Positions 44,709-54,438 are shown, numbered from the stretch's first letter. The stretch: DNA of 64,000 bases from Lewinellaceae bacterium (GCA_020636215.1 JACJYG010000006.1:1276047-1340046); one strand, 5' to 3'. The notes: a model not told the origin generated them from the sequence alone. Translations and numbers: made by a program.

Positions 44709-45155
44709 GGTTCCAAAAAATTAAGTGAACAAATTAAATTGGTGCTCCGCTACTGGAGTACTCTTACGACTTTTGGGTTAAAGTGTTGCTGTTGGGAGCA
44801 AAGGAAGTTTGGAACTTGGGGGAGTTTTCGAAAACGAAAATCAGGATTTATAAATGTTGGGCTAAATACTATCTGTAATAAACTAATTATAAGAATAAAA
44901 AGTTTTACTTATAGGGAAAATCCTAAATTATTGAATGCCCACTTGCCTGCGATTAGATTAACCAGAATAATGTGATTGGGTAGTCAACTTAAAAGTACCC
45001 AAACGATCGGAAATTTTCTGTTCTTCTGATTTTTTTTTCATTTTTCTCAATGATGAGACGAGGTGTTTTGCCTATCCTTGGCCTATCCTTGGGCTGGCCC
45101 AGCGTGCAGGCCAATGGCATGAAAAAGTTGCGTGTCAAATCCGAAAGTGAGTCAT
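44709..45155. other. AT-rich divergent intergenic region
   Basis: About 450 bases, strikingly AT-rich around 44840-44940 compared with neighbours. No coding frame is convincing and no clean -7 box was found. It probably contains the promoters of the CxxC gene (minus strand) and the BTAD regulator (plus strand). Confidence 0.35.
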
Positions 45156-46505
45156 ATGCCCCCCAGAAAGATTGCAGTATTCGGAGGAGAAGTAGAGGAG
45201 GTGGAACGTATCCTGGAACTCATTCCCAAGGGTTATGAAATAGAAAAGCCTCCTGTATCTCCTCGGCCCGGCCAAAACCCGAATAAGGAACAGCCAGTCC
45301 TGGCTATCGTTCTGAGGGCACAGGGATGGAATACCATTCGGAAAGTGGCTGAAAGATACCGCAACATTCCAATCCTGGCTATCGCCTCACAGCCATCGCC
45401 TCAGGAGGTCATCGAGGCCTTCCGGGAGGGCGCCCGTGATTTTTTGATCTATCCACTACAGGACGAGGAATTCCGGGCCGTATTTTTTGATCTGGCCCGC
45501 GAGGGGGGAAATAATGATCATTATTATTCCAAGAATCAGGATAGGGTTACAAAGGGCCAACCTCGCCTAAGGGCTTGGTTCAGCCGCCTGGCCCAATGGT
45601 TGGGGCGTTCAGGCCCCGGAAAGCCATGGGAAGCGGACACACGCTATCCGTTGGCCACAACCCTTGCAGGGGGAGTGGTTTCTAAGGTGTATTACACCCC
45701 ATTGGTGGAGACGGGCAGTCGTCGCCAGCCTAATCTGGATGTTGCTCTTTTCGGCCCGCTAACGATCAAACTGGCCGGCCTGCCAATAAAAAAGCTTCCC
45801 GGCAAAAAAGTGAATGCACTCCTGGCTTATTTCCTGTACTATCACCATAAGCCGGCCCACCGGGATATTTTGATGGAAAAATTCTGGGGGAACCATAGCC
45901 CCTCCAGCGCCCGCAACTCCCTCAATGTAGCCATTTACGCCCTCCGAAAGCACCTGCACAAAGCCTTGCCTGACACCGATGTCCTGCTCTATGATAATGA
46001 TTATTACCAGCTCAATCCAGAACTGGATATCGTGACCGATGTGGAGCGATTCCTGGCGCATTGGCAGCGTGGCCGAACTTTGGAAACCACCCACGGCTTG
46101 AGTCAGGCCGTGAAATCTTATCAGCTCGCCGCCGGATTGTACACAGGGGAATTTCTCAGCGGCCTTCCGTATGATGAATGGTGCGAATTAGAGCGCGACA
46201 ATCTCAAGGAAACCTACCTGTTTATCCTGGATCGCCTCAGTACTTACTTCTTCCAGGAAGCAGACTATACCACTACTGCCAGAATATGCACACAAATGCT
46301 GGAAAAGGACCCCTGCCTGGAAGATGTTCACCGTAAACTCATTATTGCCTGTTACCAGTTGGGGCATCGGGATAAAGCCGTCCGACAGTACTACAAATGC
46401 GCTAAAATATTGCGGAGAGAGCTGGATGTTGATCCCTCCCCGCAAACTCAATCCCTTTTTGAGCACATCAGCAAAGGCAAGCTGGAGATTGCTCACACTC
46501 CTTAA
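45156..46505 (+). CDS. BTAD-domain transcriptional regulator with pseudo-receiver
   Basis: About 449 residues from ATG 45156 (MPPRKIAVFGG); in-frame GTGs upstream (45132, 45147) are possible. Residues 1-120 have response-regulator strand/helix order, ending IPILAIASQPSPQEVIEAFREGARDFLIYPLQDEEF. The phosphoacceptor Asp is absent at the end of strand 3 (LAIVLRAQGW) and the usual Lys in KPF is Tyr. After a linker, a winged helix (LDVALFGPLTIKLAGLPIKKL...SSARNSLNVAIYALRKHL) and the BTAD helices (GLYTGEFLSGLPYDEWCELERDNLKETYLFILDRL) follow, as in SARP-like regulators. It probably senses a ligand or protein rather than phosphorylation. Confidence 0.8.
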   Translation: MPPRKIAVFGGEVEEVERILELIPKGYEIEKPPVSPRPGQNPNKEQPVLAIVLRAQGWNTIRKVAERYRNIPILAIASQPSPQEVIEAFREGARDFLIYPLQDEEFRAVFFDLAREGGNNDHYYSKNQDRVTKGQPRLRAWFSRLAQWLGRSGPGKPWEADTRYPLATTLAGGVVSKVYYTPLVETGSRRQPNLDVALFGPLTIKLAGLPIKKLPGKKVNALLAYFLYYHHKPAHRDILMEKFWGNHSPSSARNSLNVAIYALRKHLHKALPDTDVLLYDNDYYQLNPELDIVTDVERFLAHWQRGRTLETTHGLSQAVKSYQLAAGLYTGEFLSGLPYDEWCELERDNLKETYLFILDRLSTYFFQEADYTTTARICTQMLEKDPCLEDVHRKLIIACYQLGHRDKAVRQYYKCAKILRRELDVDPSPQTQSLFEHISKGKLEIAHTP

Positions 46506-46633
46506 CCACCAGGTTCAGGCCCGCCAAAAGGCCCGATTCCGGGCTGTTCTTCACAAAATTGGCCCAGATGTTATAATAAATAGTGCAGCCCTGTGTTGCG
46601 ATTTTTTAAATTCGCACCCGTGTAGGTTTAGGC

Positions 46634-46683
46634 ATTGCCCGGTTCAGCTTTTGCAGTAAGAGGTAAAAGCTGAACCGGGCAAT
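46634..46683 (+). promoter_or_regulatory. 19-bp perfect inverted repeat upstream of hutH
   Basis: ATTGCCCGGTTCAGCTTTT (46634-46652) pairs perfectly with AAAAGCTGAACCGGGCAAT (46665-46683) around 12 bases. It ends 37 bases before the hutH ATG and is not followed by a T-run, so it may be an operator, a leader hairpin, or a terminator for the BTAD gene. Confidence 0.55.
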
Positions 46684-46720
46684 ACTCATTCCCGCAACTC
46701 AAAACCACAAAGCCCTGCCA

Positions 46721-48217
46721 ATGGACCAGACACACTACATCAGCGCCGAACGCCTCGGCCTGGAGCGGATCGGCCGCATCCTGCAAAAGGATTACCATCT
46801 GGCGCTTTCCGGAGAAAGCCGCCATCGCATTCAGCATTGCCGTGACTACCTGGAGCACAAGCTTCAATATTCCGATGAGTTGTTTTATGGGATCAACACT
46901 GGTTTCGGCGCTCTGTGCAACATCAGGATATCCAAGGAACAGTCCAAAACATTGCAGCATAACCTCGTGCAGTCGCACGCCTGTGGGACGGGCGACGCCA
47001 TACCACCAGTTATTGTTCAGATGATGTTATTGCTCAAAATCCAAAGCCTGGCTTACGGTTTTTCCGGCGTGCGGCTAGCGTTGGTGGAGCGGCTGATCGA
47101 ATTTTTCAACCACGGGCTTCTGCCGGTGGTGTATGAGCAAGGCTCTTTGGGCGCTTCCGGGGATCTGGCGCCGCTGGCCCACCTGAGCTTGCCACTCATA
47201 GGTATGGGAGAGGTATGGCATGATGGCCGGCAACAGCCGGCCGCCGGAGTATTGGCTTCTCTGGGCCTTGAACCGATGGAATTACGGGCAAAAGAAGGGC
47301 TGGCCCTGCTGAACGGGACGCAGTTCTCCGGTGCTTACCTGGGGTGGTGTCTCTTGCAGGCCCAGCGCCTGTTCCGAATTGCCAACCTCTGTTCGGCGCT
47401 ATCCATTGACGCATTTGATTGCCGGCTGTCTCCTTTCGATGAACGCCTGCACGCTATTCGGCCCCACGAAGGGCAGCAACGGGTGGCGGCCGACATCCGG
47501 CAATGGCTGGCGGACAGTGGCATCGCCCGGCAGGATAAAAGCCATGTACAGGACCCTTACGCTTTCCGCTGCGTACCGCAGGTACATGGCGCCAGTTGGG
47601 GCGCGATCCACCATGTCGAAGGGGTTTTTCTCACCGAGGCTAATGCGGTAACAGACAACCCCAACATCTTCCCCGATTCTGACGCAATCCTGTCAGGCGG
47701 CAATTTCCATGCCCAGCCGCTGGCCCTGGCGCTCGACTACCTGGCCATTGCCCTGGCTGAGTTGGGCAGTATCTCCGAGCGGCGTGTCTACCAGCTCATC
47801 TCCGGTAGCCGGGGCCTACCCAGCTTCCTGGTCGCTAACGCAGGGCTGAATTCGGGCCTCATGATCCCTCAATACACGGCGGCTTCTATCGTTAGCCAGA
47901 ATAAACAGCTCTGTACTCCCGCTTCGGTAGACAGTATAGTGAGCAGCAATGGCCAGGAAGACCACGTCAGTATGGCGGCCAATGCCGCCACCAAGTGTTA
48001 TCGAGTGGTGCAAAATCTGGAGCGCCTCCTGGCCATAGAGTGGATGACAGCGGCCCAGGCCATTGAATTTCGCCGGCCGGCCCAGTCCTCAATGGCTATT
48101 GAGCAGTTACTGGAACAGTACCGGCAAATCGTGCCGGCAGTGAAGGAGGACCGGGTACTGCATTATGATATCCAGGAAACCATCCGCTTTTTGAGAGAAC
48201 TGCCCCTGCCGGGGTGA
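46721..48217 (+). CDS. hutH: Histidine ammonia-lyase
   Basis: 498 residues. The MIO prosthetic group forms from Ala145-Ser146-Gly147 in QGSLGASGDLAPLAHLSLPLIG. Also seen are the mobile-loop Tyr in YGINTGFG (about 57), NGTQFSGAY, and the QDKSHVQDPYAFRCVPQVHGA and NFHAQPLALALDY segments. It deaminates L-histidine to urocanate, the first step of histidine breakdown. No hutU, hutI or hutG gene is close by. A tyrosine or phenylalanine ammonia-lyase is less likely because the His-selective SH pair in QDKSHVQD is present. No overlap with neighbours. Confidence 0.93.
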   Translation: MDQTHYISAERLGLERIGRILQKDYHLALSGESRHRIQHCRDYLEHKLQYSDELFYGINTGFGALCNIRISKEQSKTLQHNLVQSHACGTGDAIPPVIVQMMLLLKIQSLAYGFSGVRLALVERLIEFFNHGLLPVVYEQGSLGASGDLAPLAHLSLPLIGMGEVWHDGRQQPAAGVLASLGLEPMELRAKEGLALLNGTQFSGAYLGWCLLQAQRLFRIANLCSALSIDAFDCRLSPFDERLHAIRPHEGQQRVAADIRQWLADSGIARQDKSHVQDPYAFRCVPQVHGASWGAIHHVEGVFLTEANAVTDNPNIFPDSDAILSGGNFHAQPLALALDYLAIALAELGSISERRVYQLISGSRGLPSFLVANAGLNSGLMIPQYTAASIVSQNKQLCTPASVDSIVSSNGQEDHVSMAANAATKCYRVVQNLERLLAIEWMTAAQAIEFRRPAQSSMAIEQLLEQYRQIVPAVKEDRVLHYDIQETIRFLRELPLPG

Positions 48218-48348
48218 TTTTTTTAGAGCTTTACCGAGATTGTTAATATTTTTGAGGAGAAAGGAGGCGCTTTTACCCGATAAATACGATTGTACGAGCG
48301 CTTCTCGTTACTCTGCTTGTTATCTATCGTCCAATAAAACAAAAACTC

Positions 48349-49149
48349 ATGTTATTTAAAAGATTGCCCTTGTTTGCCATTGCACTCACCCTTTCCTTTT
48401 CCTTCTCAGGCTGTGGGGTCGGAAAAGAAGGAGGAGGCCTCAACCTCTTTACCCCCGACCAGGACATCGAGCTAGGCCAGGAAGTCGTCAAACAGATTGA
48501 AAGCGACCCCAGCCAGTATCCCGTTTTGCCGGAAAAAGGAAATGAAGAGGCATATGCCTACATTCGAAAGATTACAAAAAAGATACTGGATTCCGGCCAG
48601 GTAGCCTATCGCGACAAGTTCGCCTGGGAGGTCAAGATCATTGATGATGACAAAACACTCAACGCCTTTTGTACGCCGGGCGGATACATCTACGTCTACA
48701 CGGGTTTGATCAAGTTCCTCGACTCCGAAGATCAACTGGCCGGCGTTATGGGCCATGAGATTGCCCACGCCGCCCTGCGCCACTCCACCCGTCAGATGAC
48801 ACAGGTTTACGGCATCGCTGCCCTGACGTCTATCGTCACGGGTAATGCCGAACCGGGCCTGATCGAGCAGATCGCTCTGGGCCTCATCTCCCTGAAGTTC
48901 AGCCGCAATCATGAAACGGAAGCAGACAGCCATTCCGTCCTCTACCTTTGTCCTACAGATTACAATGCGGACGGCGCGGCGGCTTTCTTTAAAAAGATCG
49001 AAGGAGAGTCTTCTCCACCTGAATTTCTGAGCACCCACCCCAATCCCGGCAACCGCGTGCAGAATATCGAAAAGCAGGCTGCCGAGAAGAATTGTAAAGG
49101 GAATAAAGATTATCGTACGGAGTATCAGAAGATCAAGGCGAAGCTTTGA
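48349..49149 (+). CDS. M48-family zinc metalloprotease lipoprotein
   Basis: 266 residues. Lipoprotein signal peptide with Cys at residue 22 (LSFSFSGCG). Catalytic HEIAH at 136-140 (AGVMGHEIAHAALRHS) and the third zinc ligand Glu in RNHETEADSHS (about 191). Preceding TPGGYIYVYTGLIKFLDSEDQLAG is typical of the BepA/LoiP-like M48C class, which degrades or refolds outer-membrane proteins. Closes on a short DYRTEYQKIKAKL tail without TPRs. It converges with the MscS gene across a strong inverted repeat. Confidence 0.9.
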   Translation: MLFKRLPLFAIALTLSFSFSGCGVGKEGGGLNLFTPDQDIELGQEVVKQIESDPSQYPVLPEKGNEEAYAYIRKITKKILDSGQVAYRDKFAWEVKIIDDDKTLNAFCTPGGYIYVYTGLIKFLDSEDQLAGVMGHEIAHAALRHSTRQMTQVYGIAALTSIVTGNAEPGLIEQIALGLISLKFSRNHETEADSHSVLYLCPTDYNADGAAAFFKKIEGESSPPEFLSTHPNPGNRVQNIEKQAAEKNCKGNKDYRTEYQKIKAKL

Positions 49150-49155
49150 GAAAGA

Positions 49156-49206
49156 TTGTTTGTTGACAGTTGTTTGCGGAGCCCCCGTACAACTGTCAAC
49201 AAACAA
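49156..49206. terminator. 18-bp perfect inverted repeat between convergent genes
   Basis: TTGTTTGTTGACAGTTGT (49156-49173) and ACAACTGTCAACAAACAA (49189-49206) are perfect complements with a 15-base loop. It fills the gap between the M48 and MscS stops and could terminate both transcripts, though the T-runs are poor. Confidence 0.6.
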
Positions 49207-49209
49207 CGA

Positions 49210-50541
49210 TCATCCCTCTCCCTTCATCCAAACATCCCTTTGTGGGAACGGGATTGTGACCTGGTTTTCGCGGAAAGCCTTGTCTATTTCAAAGCGCATA
49301 TCGCTTTTGACGTCTTCGATTCGGATAAATTCGTGGGTCCAGAAGTGGATCTCAAAATCCAGAGAAGATTCGCCAAAGTCGGTGAAGCGAACAAAGGGAG
49401 GAGGGTGGCGTATAACAAAAGCATTTTCGCGGGCGACATTCAGCAAGAGCTTTTTCACCAGAGCGGTGTCCGTGCCATAAGCCACGCCTACTTTTACCAG
49501 AAAGCGAGCCTTGTTGTCATTATGGCTCCAGTTGATGACCTTTTCCACTACCAGCCGGGAATTGGGGACAATAACGGTCAGGTTGTCACGGGTTTCCACC
49601 AGGGATGTACGCAAACCAATACGACGCACTGTCCCGACCGTACCGTCAACGACGACAACATCCCCCACCTCCACCGTTCGCTCGAACAGCAGGATGATGC
49701 CCGAAAAGAAGTCTTTAAACGTCTCCTGCAGGCCCAACCCTAACCCCACCAATAAAGCAGCAGCTCCGCCCCAGAGCACCGTCAGGGTGACGCCCAGGGC
49801 TTCCAGCGCCATCAGAAAAGCAATGACGTACAGGAAGTACTTCAGAAGCTGGTTGATGGCATACTGGGATCCGACATTGATACTATTGCGCCGGTAATAA
49901 CTATTGAGCACTAGTTGTATGAGCAACCAACTTGCCAGGCGGGCGGTAAGAAGGATAAAGAAGGCGACCAGAATATTGGAAATATGGAAGGCATAGGTAG
50001 TTCCTTTGCTTTGAAAATCGAAGAGTTGAAAGTCAAACCCGAAACTTTTCAAGGCCATCCACAAAGCCATTACATAAACGATCATCTGCACCGTCCGGTT
50101 AGTGCTTTTCTTTTGTTCGGGTTGCAAGGCGGCGTGGGCCGGCTTCAGTTCCTTTTGCTGGGCTTCATAACTTTTATTGATTGCCTTTGAGATGACAAAA
50201 TCAAGAAGGCGGGCGAACTGAAGCAGGAGCAGCGTCCCCAGGACGTGCGATATTTTCAGGACGACATTGTCCCTTTCCACCATCCGATAATCGACGGTAA
50301 GGCTGAGCACGAGTGCTATTAGGATCAGGAAAAAGAAGAACAGCCGGAGAATGCTCTTTAACTTGTGCTGGCTTTTGGAGTCAAGGGCGGCCTGTTCGAA
50401 ATACAAAGGGGCCAGGCGGGAAATAATAAGCCGGAAAATAGCAACTAGCACCATAAGCAGCACTCCGGCCAGAATGATGTTTCCCAGGGTGACATCGTAT
50501 TTTCCGAAATTGAATACTTCTTTTTGAAAAAATTCGCTCAT
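49210..50541 (-). CDS. Mechanosensitive channel of small conductance family
   Basis: About 443 residues from ATG 50541 (MSEFFQKEVF); a GTG at 50550 adds three residues. Roughly five membrane helices; the last is followed by the MscS core ALLVGLGLGLQETFKDFFSGIILLFERTVEVGDVVVVDGTVGTVRRIGLRTSLVETRDNLTVIVPNSRLV. The cytoplasmic beta domain and C-terminal alpha/beta domain follow (VKVGVAYGTDTALVKKLLLNVA...FWTHEFIRIEDVKSDMRFEIDKAFRENQVTIPFPQRDVWM). It relieves osmotic downshock by opening under membrane tension. The extra N-terminal helices resemble YbdG/MscK-like longer versions. Confidence 0.93.
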   Translation of the reverse strand: MSEFFQKEVFNFGKYDVTLGNIILAGVLLMVLVAIFRLIISRLAPLYFEQAALDSKSQHKLKSILRLFFFFLILIALVLSLTVDYRMVERDNVVLKISHVLGTLLLLQFARLLDFVISKAINKSYEAQQKELKPAHAALQPEQKKSTNRTVQMIVYVMALWMALKSFGFDFQLFDFQSKGTTYAFHISNILVAFFILLTARLASWLLIQLVLNSYYRRNSINVGSQYAINQLLKYFLYVIAFLMALEALGVTLTVLWGGAAALLVGLGLGLQETFKDFFSGIILLFERTVEVGDVVVVDGTVGTVRRIGLRTSLVETRDNLTVIVPNSRLVVEKVINWSHNDNKARFLVKVGVAYGTDTALVKKLLLNVARENAFVIRHPPPFVRFTDFGESSLDFEIHFWTHEFIRIEDVKSDMRFEIDKAFRENQVTIPFPQRDVWMKGEG

Positions 50542-50551
50542 GGGCGGCACT

Positions 50552-50559
50552 TAAATTTG
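50552..50559 (+). promoter_or_regulatory. Candidate -7 box for ade
   Basis: TAAATTTG, a perfect TAnnTTTG match in the short divergent gap between mscS and ade. The nearest TTTG upstream is 25 bases away, slightly too far for a good -33 box. Confidence 0.4.
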
Positions 50560-50584
50560 AGGCTTAAAATACAAACTTTTCATC

Positions 50585-52210
50585 ATGAAAACCTTTCAGG
50601 GACAATTTGTTGATTTACACCAACGGGCGATCTATCCGGCGGAGGTGATGATAGAGAACGGACGGGTTGCCGCTATTCGGAAACTGGATGAGGTAGAAGG
50701 CCCTTTTATCATGCCGGGTTTTGTGGATGCCCACATCCACATCGAAAGTTCGATGCTGGTGCCTTCCGAGTTCGCCCGCCTGGCAGTGGTGCACGGCACA
50801 GTAGCGACGGTTTCCGACCCCCACGAGATCGCCAATGTATTGGGCCTGGAGGGGGTGCAGTATATGATCGGAAACGGGCGGAAGACGCCGTTCAAATTTA
50901 GTTTTGGGGCGCCCTCCTGTGTCCCGGCTACGGCCTTTGAAACAGCTGGTGCTACTATTGATGCTGCGGGGGTGGCCTCCCTGCTCGCCCAGCCGGAAGT
51001 CCGTTACCTGTCGGAAATGATGAATTATCCGGGCGTGTTGCACGAGGATGCGGAGGTGATGGCCAAGCTGTCGGCAGCTCGGCAGATGGGAAAACCCATC
51101 GACGGCCATGCACCTGGCCTGCGCGGGGAGGACGCCCGCCGTTATTTCGCTGCCGGTATCAGCACCGATCATGAATGCTTCACATACGAAGAGGGGCTTG
51201 AAAAGCTGCGGCTTGGTGTAAAAGTCATCATCCGCGAAGGTAGTGCCGCCCGGAATTTTGAAGCGCTCATTCCTTTGCTGCCGCAGTTTCCTGGCCAGAT
51301 CATGTTTTGTTCCGATGACAAACACCCCGACGGCCTCATCCTGGGGCATATCAACCAGTTGGCCGCCCGGGGGGTTGCGGCGGGTTATGATCTGTTCGAT
51401 GTATTGTGCGCCGCCTGCCTGAACCCGGTGGAACACTATGGCCTGAACGTAGGCCTGCTTCGCCCCGGCGATCCGGCTGATTTCATCCTCGTAAAAGACC
51501 TGGCCTCCTTCCGTGTGCTGGCCACCTATATCGATGGGCAGCTCGTGGCGGAGAACGGGCGGACGCTGATTGGCCGGATGGCGGCAGAGGTGGTCAACCG
51601 TTTTGATACCCCACCTAAATCAACCGCAGATTTTCGGGTTCCGGCTAAGGGGAGCCACATTCGCGTGATTCAGGTGTTGGATGGGCAGATCGTTACCGAA
51701 CGGTTTTCCGCCCTTGCCAAAGTGGTCGATGGCCTGGCAGTAGCCGATGTGGAGCAGGACATTCTGAAGATTGCGGTGGTGAACCGTTATGCTGCTGCGC
51801 CGCCGGCAGTGGCATTCATCAGAGGGTTCGGATTGAAACGCGGGGCTATTGCTTCCTGTGTGGGCCATGATTCTCACAACATCATCGCAGTTGGCGCCGA
51901 TGATGAATCGATTTGCCGGGCGGTAAACCTCATCATTGAACATCAGGGCGGTATCGCGGCAGTGGCGGACTCGAAATCCCATACGCTGCCGTTGCCTGTT
52001 GCCGGTATAATGACGAATGCAGATGGCTATGAAGTTGCCAAGGCCTATCAGATGATTGACGCCTTTTCGAAAGAAGTTTTAGGCTGTCATCTGGCCGCGC
52101 CCTTTATGGCGCTTTCCTTCATGGCGCTGCTGGTTATTCCAGATTTAAAATTGAGCGACAAGGGCTTGTTCGACGGGAAGGCATTTGGCTTTGTGCCGCT
52201 GTTTGAATAG
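50585..52210 (+). CDS. ade: Adenine deaminase
   Basis: 541 residues. Amidohydrolase metal motif [45 protein letters not shown], then [16 protein letters not shown] (His) and [12 protein letters not shown]. The C-terminal region [25 protein letters not shown] is typical of the microbial ADE family and distinguishes it from adenosine deaminase. It converts adenine to hypoxanthine in purine salvage. A perfect TAnnTTTG (TAAATTTG, 50552-50559) lies 26 bases before the start codon. Confidence 0.94.
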   Translation: MKTFQGQFVDLHQRAIYPAEVMIENGRVAAIRKLDEVEGPFIMPGFVDAHIHIESSMLVPSEFARLAVVHGTVATVSDPHEIANVLGLEGVQYMIGNGRKTPFKFSFGAPSCVPATAFETAGATIDAAGVASLLAQPEVRYLSEMMNYPGVLHEDAEVMAKLSAARQMGKPIDGHAPGLRGEDARRYFAAGISTDHECFTYEEGLEKLRLGVKVIIREGSAARNFEALIPLLPQFPGQIMFCSDDKHPDGLILGHINQLAARGVAAGYDLFDVLCAACLNPVEHYGLNVGLLRPGDPADFILVKDLASFRVLATYIDGQLVAENGRTLIGRMAAEVVNRFDTPPKSTADFRVPAKGSHIRVIQVLDGQIVTERFSALAKVVDGLAVADVEQDILKIAVVNRYAAAPPAVAFIRGFGLKRGAIASCVGHDSHNIIAVGADDESICRAVNLIIEHQGGIAAVADSKSHTLPLPVAGIMTNADGYEVAKAYQMIDAFSKEVLGCHLAAPFMALSFMALLVIPDLKLSDKGLFDGKAFGFVPLFE

Positions 52211-52249
52211 AATAATTATCTTTGGGGGCTGATCTATAATAGTTCGCTG

Positions 52250-52915
52250 ATGCTGCGCATGCTCGCCAGAATAATATCGATCCTTTTCCACCCGCTGTTG
52301 ATCGTGACCTACATGCTGGTGCTGCTGCTATTGATCAATCCCTACCTTTTTGGGGTTAGCAGGGTTGGAGACCAGGCCAGTAAGCTGTTGATCCTTCAGG
52401 TCTTTCTGTCTACTTTTTTCATCCCTGCCTTTGCAGTCGCGATGCTGCGATTTATGGGGATGATCGAATCGATGGAGATGAAAACCCGTCAGGAGCGCAT
52501 CGGCCCTTACATTATTACCGGTATTTTTTACCTCTGGATGTTTCGCAATTTTCTCGATAATTCGCAGATCCCTACAGCTTTTACGAGTTTCATGCTGGGC
52601 GCTACCATCGGGCTGTTTCTTGCATTTTTTATAAACATCTTCACAAAGATCAGTGCGCACGCGGTAGGTATGGGTGGACTGCTGGGGATGGTGGTCATTA
52701 CCCTCTTGTTATTCAGTTACGACACCTTCTCGATGAACTTACCCTTTGGTGTTTTTGAGGTGAGCATGAGTGCGGTGCTGGCCATTGCTGTTTTGCTGGC
52801 TGGCCTGGTTGGAACCGCGCGGCTACTGCTGCAGGCCCATGAACCAATGGACCTTTATGGAGGTTATCTCGTTGGCTTTTCCGCGCAATTCATTGCGCTT
52901 CGTATCCTTTTTTAA
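52250..52915 (+). CDS. Polytopic membrane protein, PAP2-like
   Basis: 221 residues, six or so hydrophobic segments. KISAHAVGMGGLLG and the final GTARLLLQAHEPMDLYGGYLVGF have the spacing of PAP2 motifs 2 (SxH) and 3 (SRxxxxxHxxxD), but with SAH and TAR-LLL-QAH-EPMD variants. No motif 1 (KxxxxxxRP) is obvious, so catalytic competence is unclear. Such proteins are common in Bacteroidota inner membranes. It starts 39 bases after ade and may be in its transcript. Confidence 0.6.
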   Translation: MLRMLARIISILFHPLLIVTYMLVLLLLINPYLFGVSRVGDQASKLLILQVFLSTFFIPAFAVAMLRFMGMIESMEMKTRQERIGPYIITGIFYLWMFRNFLDNSQIPTAFTSFMLGATIGLFLAFFINIFTKISAHAVGMGGLLGMVVITLLLFSYDTFSMNLPFGVFEVSMSAVLAIAVLLAGLVGTARLLLQAHEPMDLYGGYLVGFSAQFIALRILF

Positions 52916-52921
52916 TTATTA

Positions 52922-52954
52922 AGATCTGCCAGGTTTGTGAAACCTGGCAGGTCT
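52922..52954. repeat. Hairpin repeat upstream of kmo (AGRTCTGCCAGGTTT type)
   Basis: AGATCTGCCAGGTTT (52922-52936) and AAACCTGGCAGGTCT (52940-52954) form a 15-bp stem with one mismatch and a GTG loop. Interspersed hairpins of this AACCTGGCAGGTC type occur widely in Bacteroidota genomes (recollection, not checked). Confidence 0.6.
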
Positions 52955-52969
52955 ACGAGGATGAATACC

Positions 52970-54328
52970 ATGGAAAAACAAGCATTGATTGTTGGCGCGG
53001 GCCTGGTAGGGTCACTTTGGGCTGTGCTTTTGGCCAAGCGAGGCTATCAGGTTGATGTTTACGAACTGCGGCAGGACCCTCGCAGCGCCGGTTTTATTGG
53101 CGGACGGTCCATCAACCTGGCTATGAGCACCCGTGGGTGGCGGGCATTGGAGAAGGCAGGCATCGACCACAAGATCCGGGAAGTGGCTATCCCAATGTAT
53201 GGGCGCATGATGCATAGCGTAGAGGGAGAACTGACTTTTCAGCCTTACGGGCAGGAAGGGCAGGCTATATACTCCGTTTCCCGCGGAGGGTTGAATATTG
53301 AGCTGATCAATATAGCAGACAGCTATGATAACCTTCGGTTTCATTTTGGCCAGAAATGCCTGGGCGCCGACCTGGCCTCCAACACGATTCATTTTGAGAA
53401 CCTGGAGACGGGGCAGCGGAGTTCGGTGGAATCACCGCGCATTTTCGGTACTGATGGGGCTTTTTCCGCAGTGCGCCGCAGCCTGATGAAACTTCCGCGT
53501 TTCAATTATTCCCAAAGTTATCTCGAGTACGGTTATAAAGAATTGCACATCCCACCAAAAGCTGACGGCAGCCATGTTATCGATAAAAATGCCTTGCACA
53601 TCTGGCCGAGGGGGAATTTCATGATGATCGCCCTGCCCAATGTGGATGGCAGTTTTACCGGAACGCTTTTCCTGCCCTTCGAAGGCCAGGCTGAAGCATT
53701 TGAGCATTTAGAAACGGATGAAGCAATAAACGCATTTTTCAAAAAACATTTCCCCGACAGTCTTCCCATCTTACCAGAACTATTGCAGGATTTTCGGGCT
53801 AACCCTACCTCCGGGCTGGCCACCATCCGGTGCAGCCCCTGGCGTTACGAAGATAAGCTGCTATTGATTGGGGATGCGGCTCACGCCATCGTTCCCTTTT
53901 ATGGCCAGGGCATGAACGCCGGTTTTGAAGACTGCAGCATTCTCGATGAATTGATGGAAAAACACCAGGATAACTGGACAGAGATTATCGAGGTTTTTAA
54001 TCGCGAACGCATTCAGGACGCCAATGCTGTTGCCGACCTTGCCCTGCGCAACTTTGTAGAGATGCGCGACCTGGTAGCGGATCCCCTCTTTCTGCTGCGT
54101 AAGGAGATTGGGGCTTATCTGCAGGAGAAATATCCCGAAACATTCCTGCCGCTATACTCCCAGGTGACTTTCAGCCATATTCCCTACAGCAAAGCCCTAA
54201 ACGAAGGGGCTGCTCAAGATGAGTTGTTCGATCGCATCCTGGCGATCCAGGATATCGAGAACAACTGGAAAGACAACCCGGAAGTGGATACGGTATTCCG
54301 GCAGTGGTTGAAAGAACGGGAAGGCTAA
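52970..54328 (+). CDS. kmo: Kynurenine 3-monooxygenase
   Basis: About 452 residues from ATG 52970 (MEKQALIVGAGLVGSLWAVLLAKRG), chosen over ATG 52961 because GAGG lies nine bases upstream. The Rossmann dinucleotide motif is GAGLVG. SINLAMSTRGWRALEKAGI is a strong kynurenine-monooxygenase marker, and LLIGDAAHAIVPFYGQGMNAGFEDCSIL is the second FAD motif. The C-terminal region includes SKALNEGAAQDELFDRIL. It hydroxylates L-kynurenine to 3-hydroxykynurenine in tryptophan breakdown and quinolinate/NAD synthesis. No other kynurenine-pathway gene is in the window. Confidence 0.93.
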   Translation: MEKQALIVGAGLVGSLWAVLLAKRGYQVDVYELRQDPRSAGFIGGRSINLAMSTRGWRALEKAGIDHKIREVAIPMYGRMMHSVEGELTFQPYGQEGQAIYSVSRGGLNIELINIADSYDNLRFHFGQKCLGADLASNTIHFENLETGQRSSVESPRIFGTDGAFSAVRRSLMKLPRFNYSQSYLEYGYKELHIPPKADGSHVIDKNALHIWPRGNFMMIALPNVDGSFTGTLFLPFEGQAEAFEHLETDEAINAFFKKHFPDSLPILPELLQDFRANPTSGLATIRCSPWRYEDKLLLIGDAAHAIVPFYGQGMNAGFEDCSILDELMEKHQDNWTEIIEVFNRERIQDANAVADLALRNFVEMRDLVADPLFLLRKEIGAYLQEKYPETFLPLYSQVTFSHIPYSKALNEGAAQDELFDRILAIQDIENNWKDNPEVDTVFRQWLKEREG

Positions 54329-54438
54329 AAGGAAGGGGAAGGAGATGTTATGAAGCCCGTGCTGTTCTTTTTTCACCTGGCCTTTATTGTATTTTCGGGC
54401 CAGGCTACCCATCTTGCGGGCTGGTTGATAAGAAAAAA

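Noticed and set aside
44535..44975. 146-residue plus-strand frame across the CxxC gene and AT-rich gap
   Set aside because: Antisense to the CxxC gene at its start and AT-driven afterwards; no recognisable domain.
50615..51436. 273-residue antisense frame over ade
   Set aside because: Shadow of a clear adenine deaminase.
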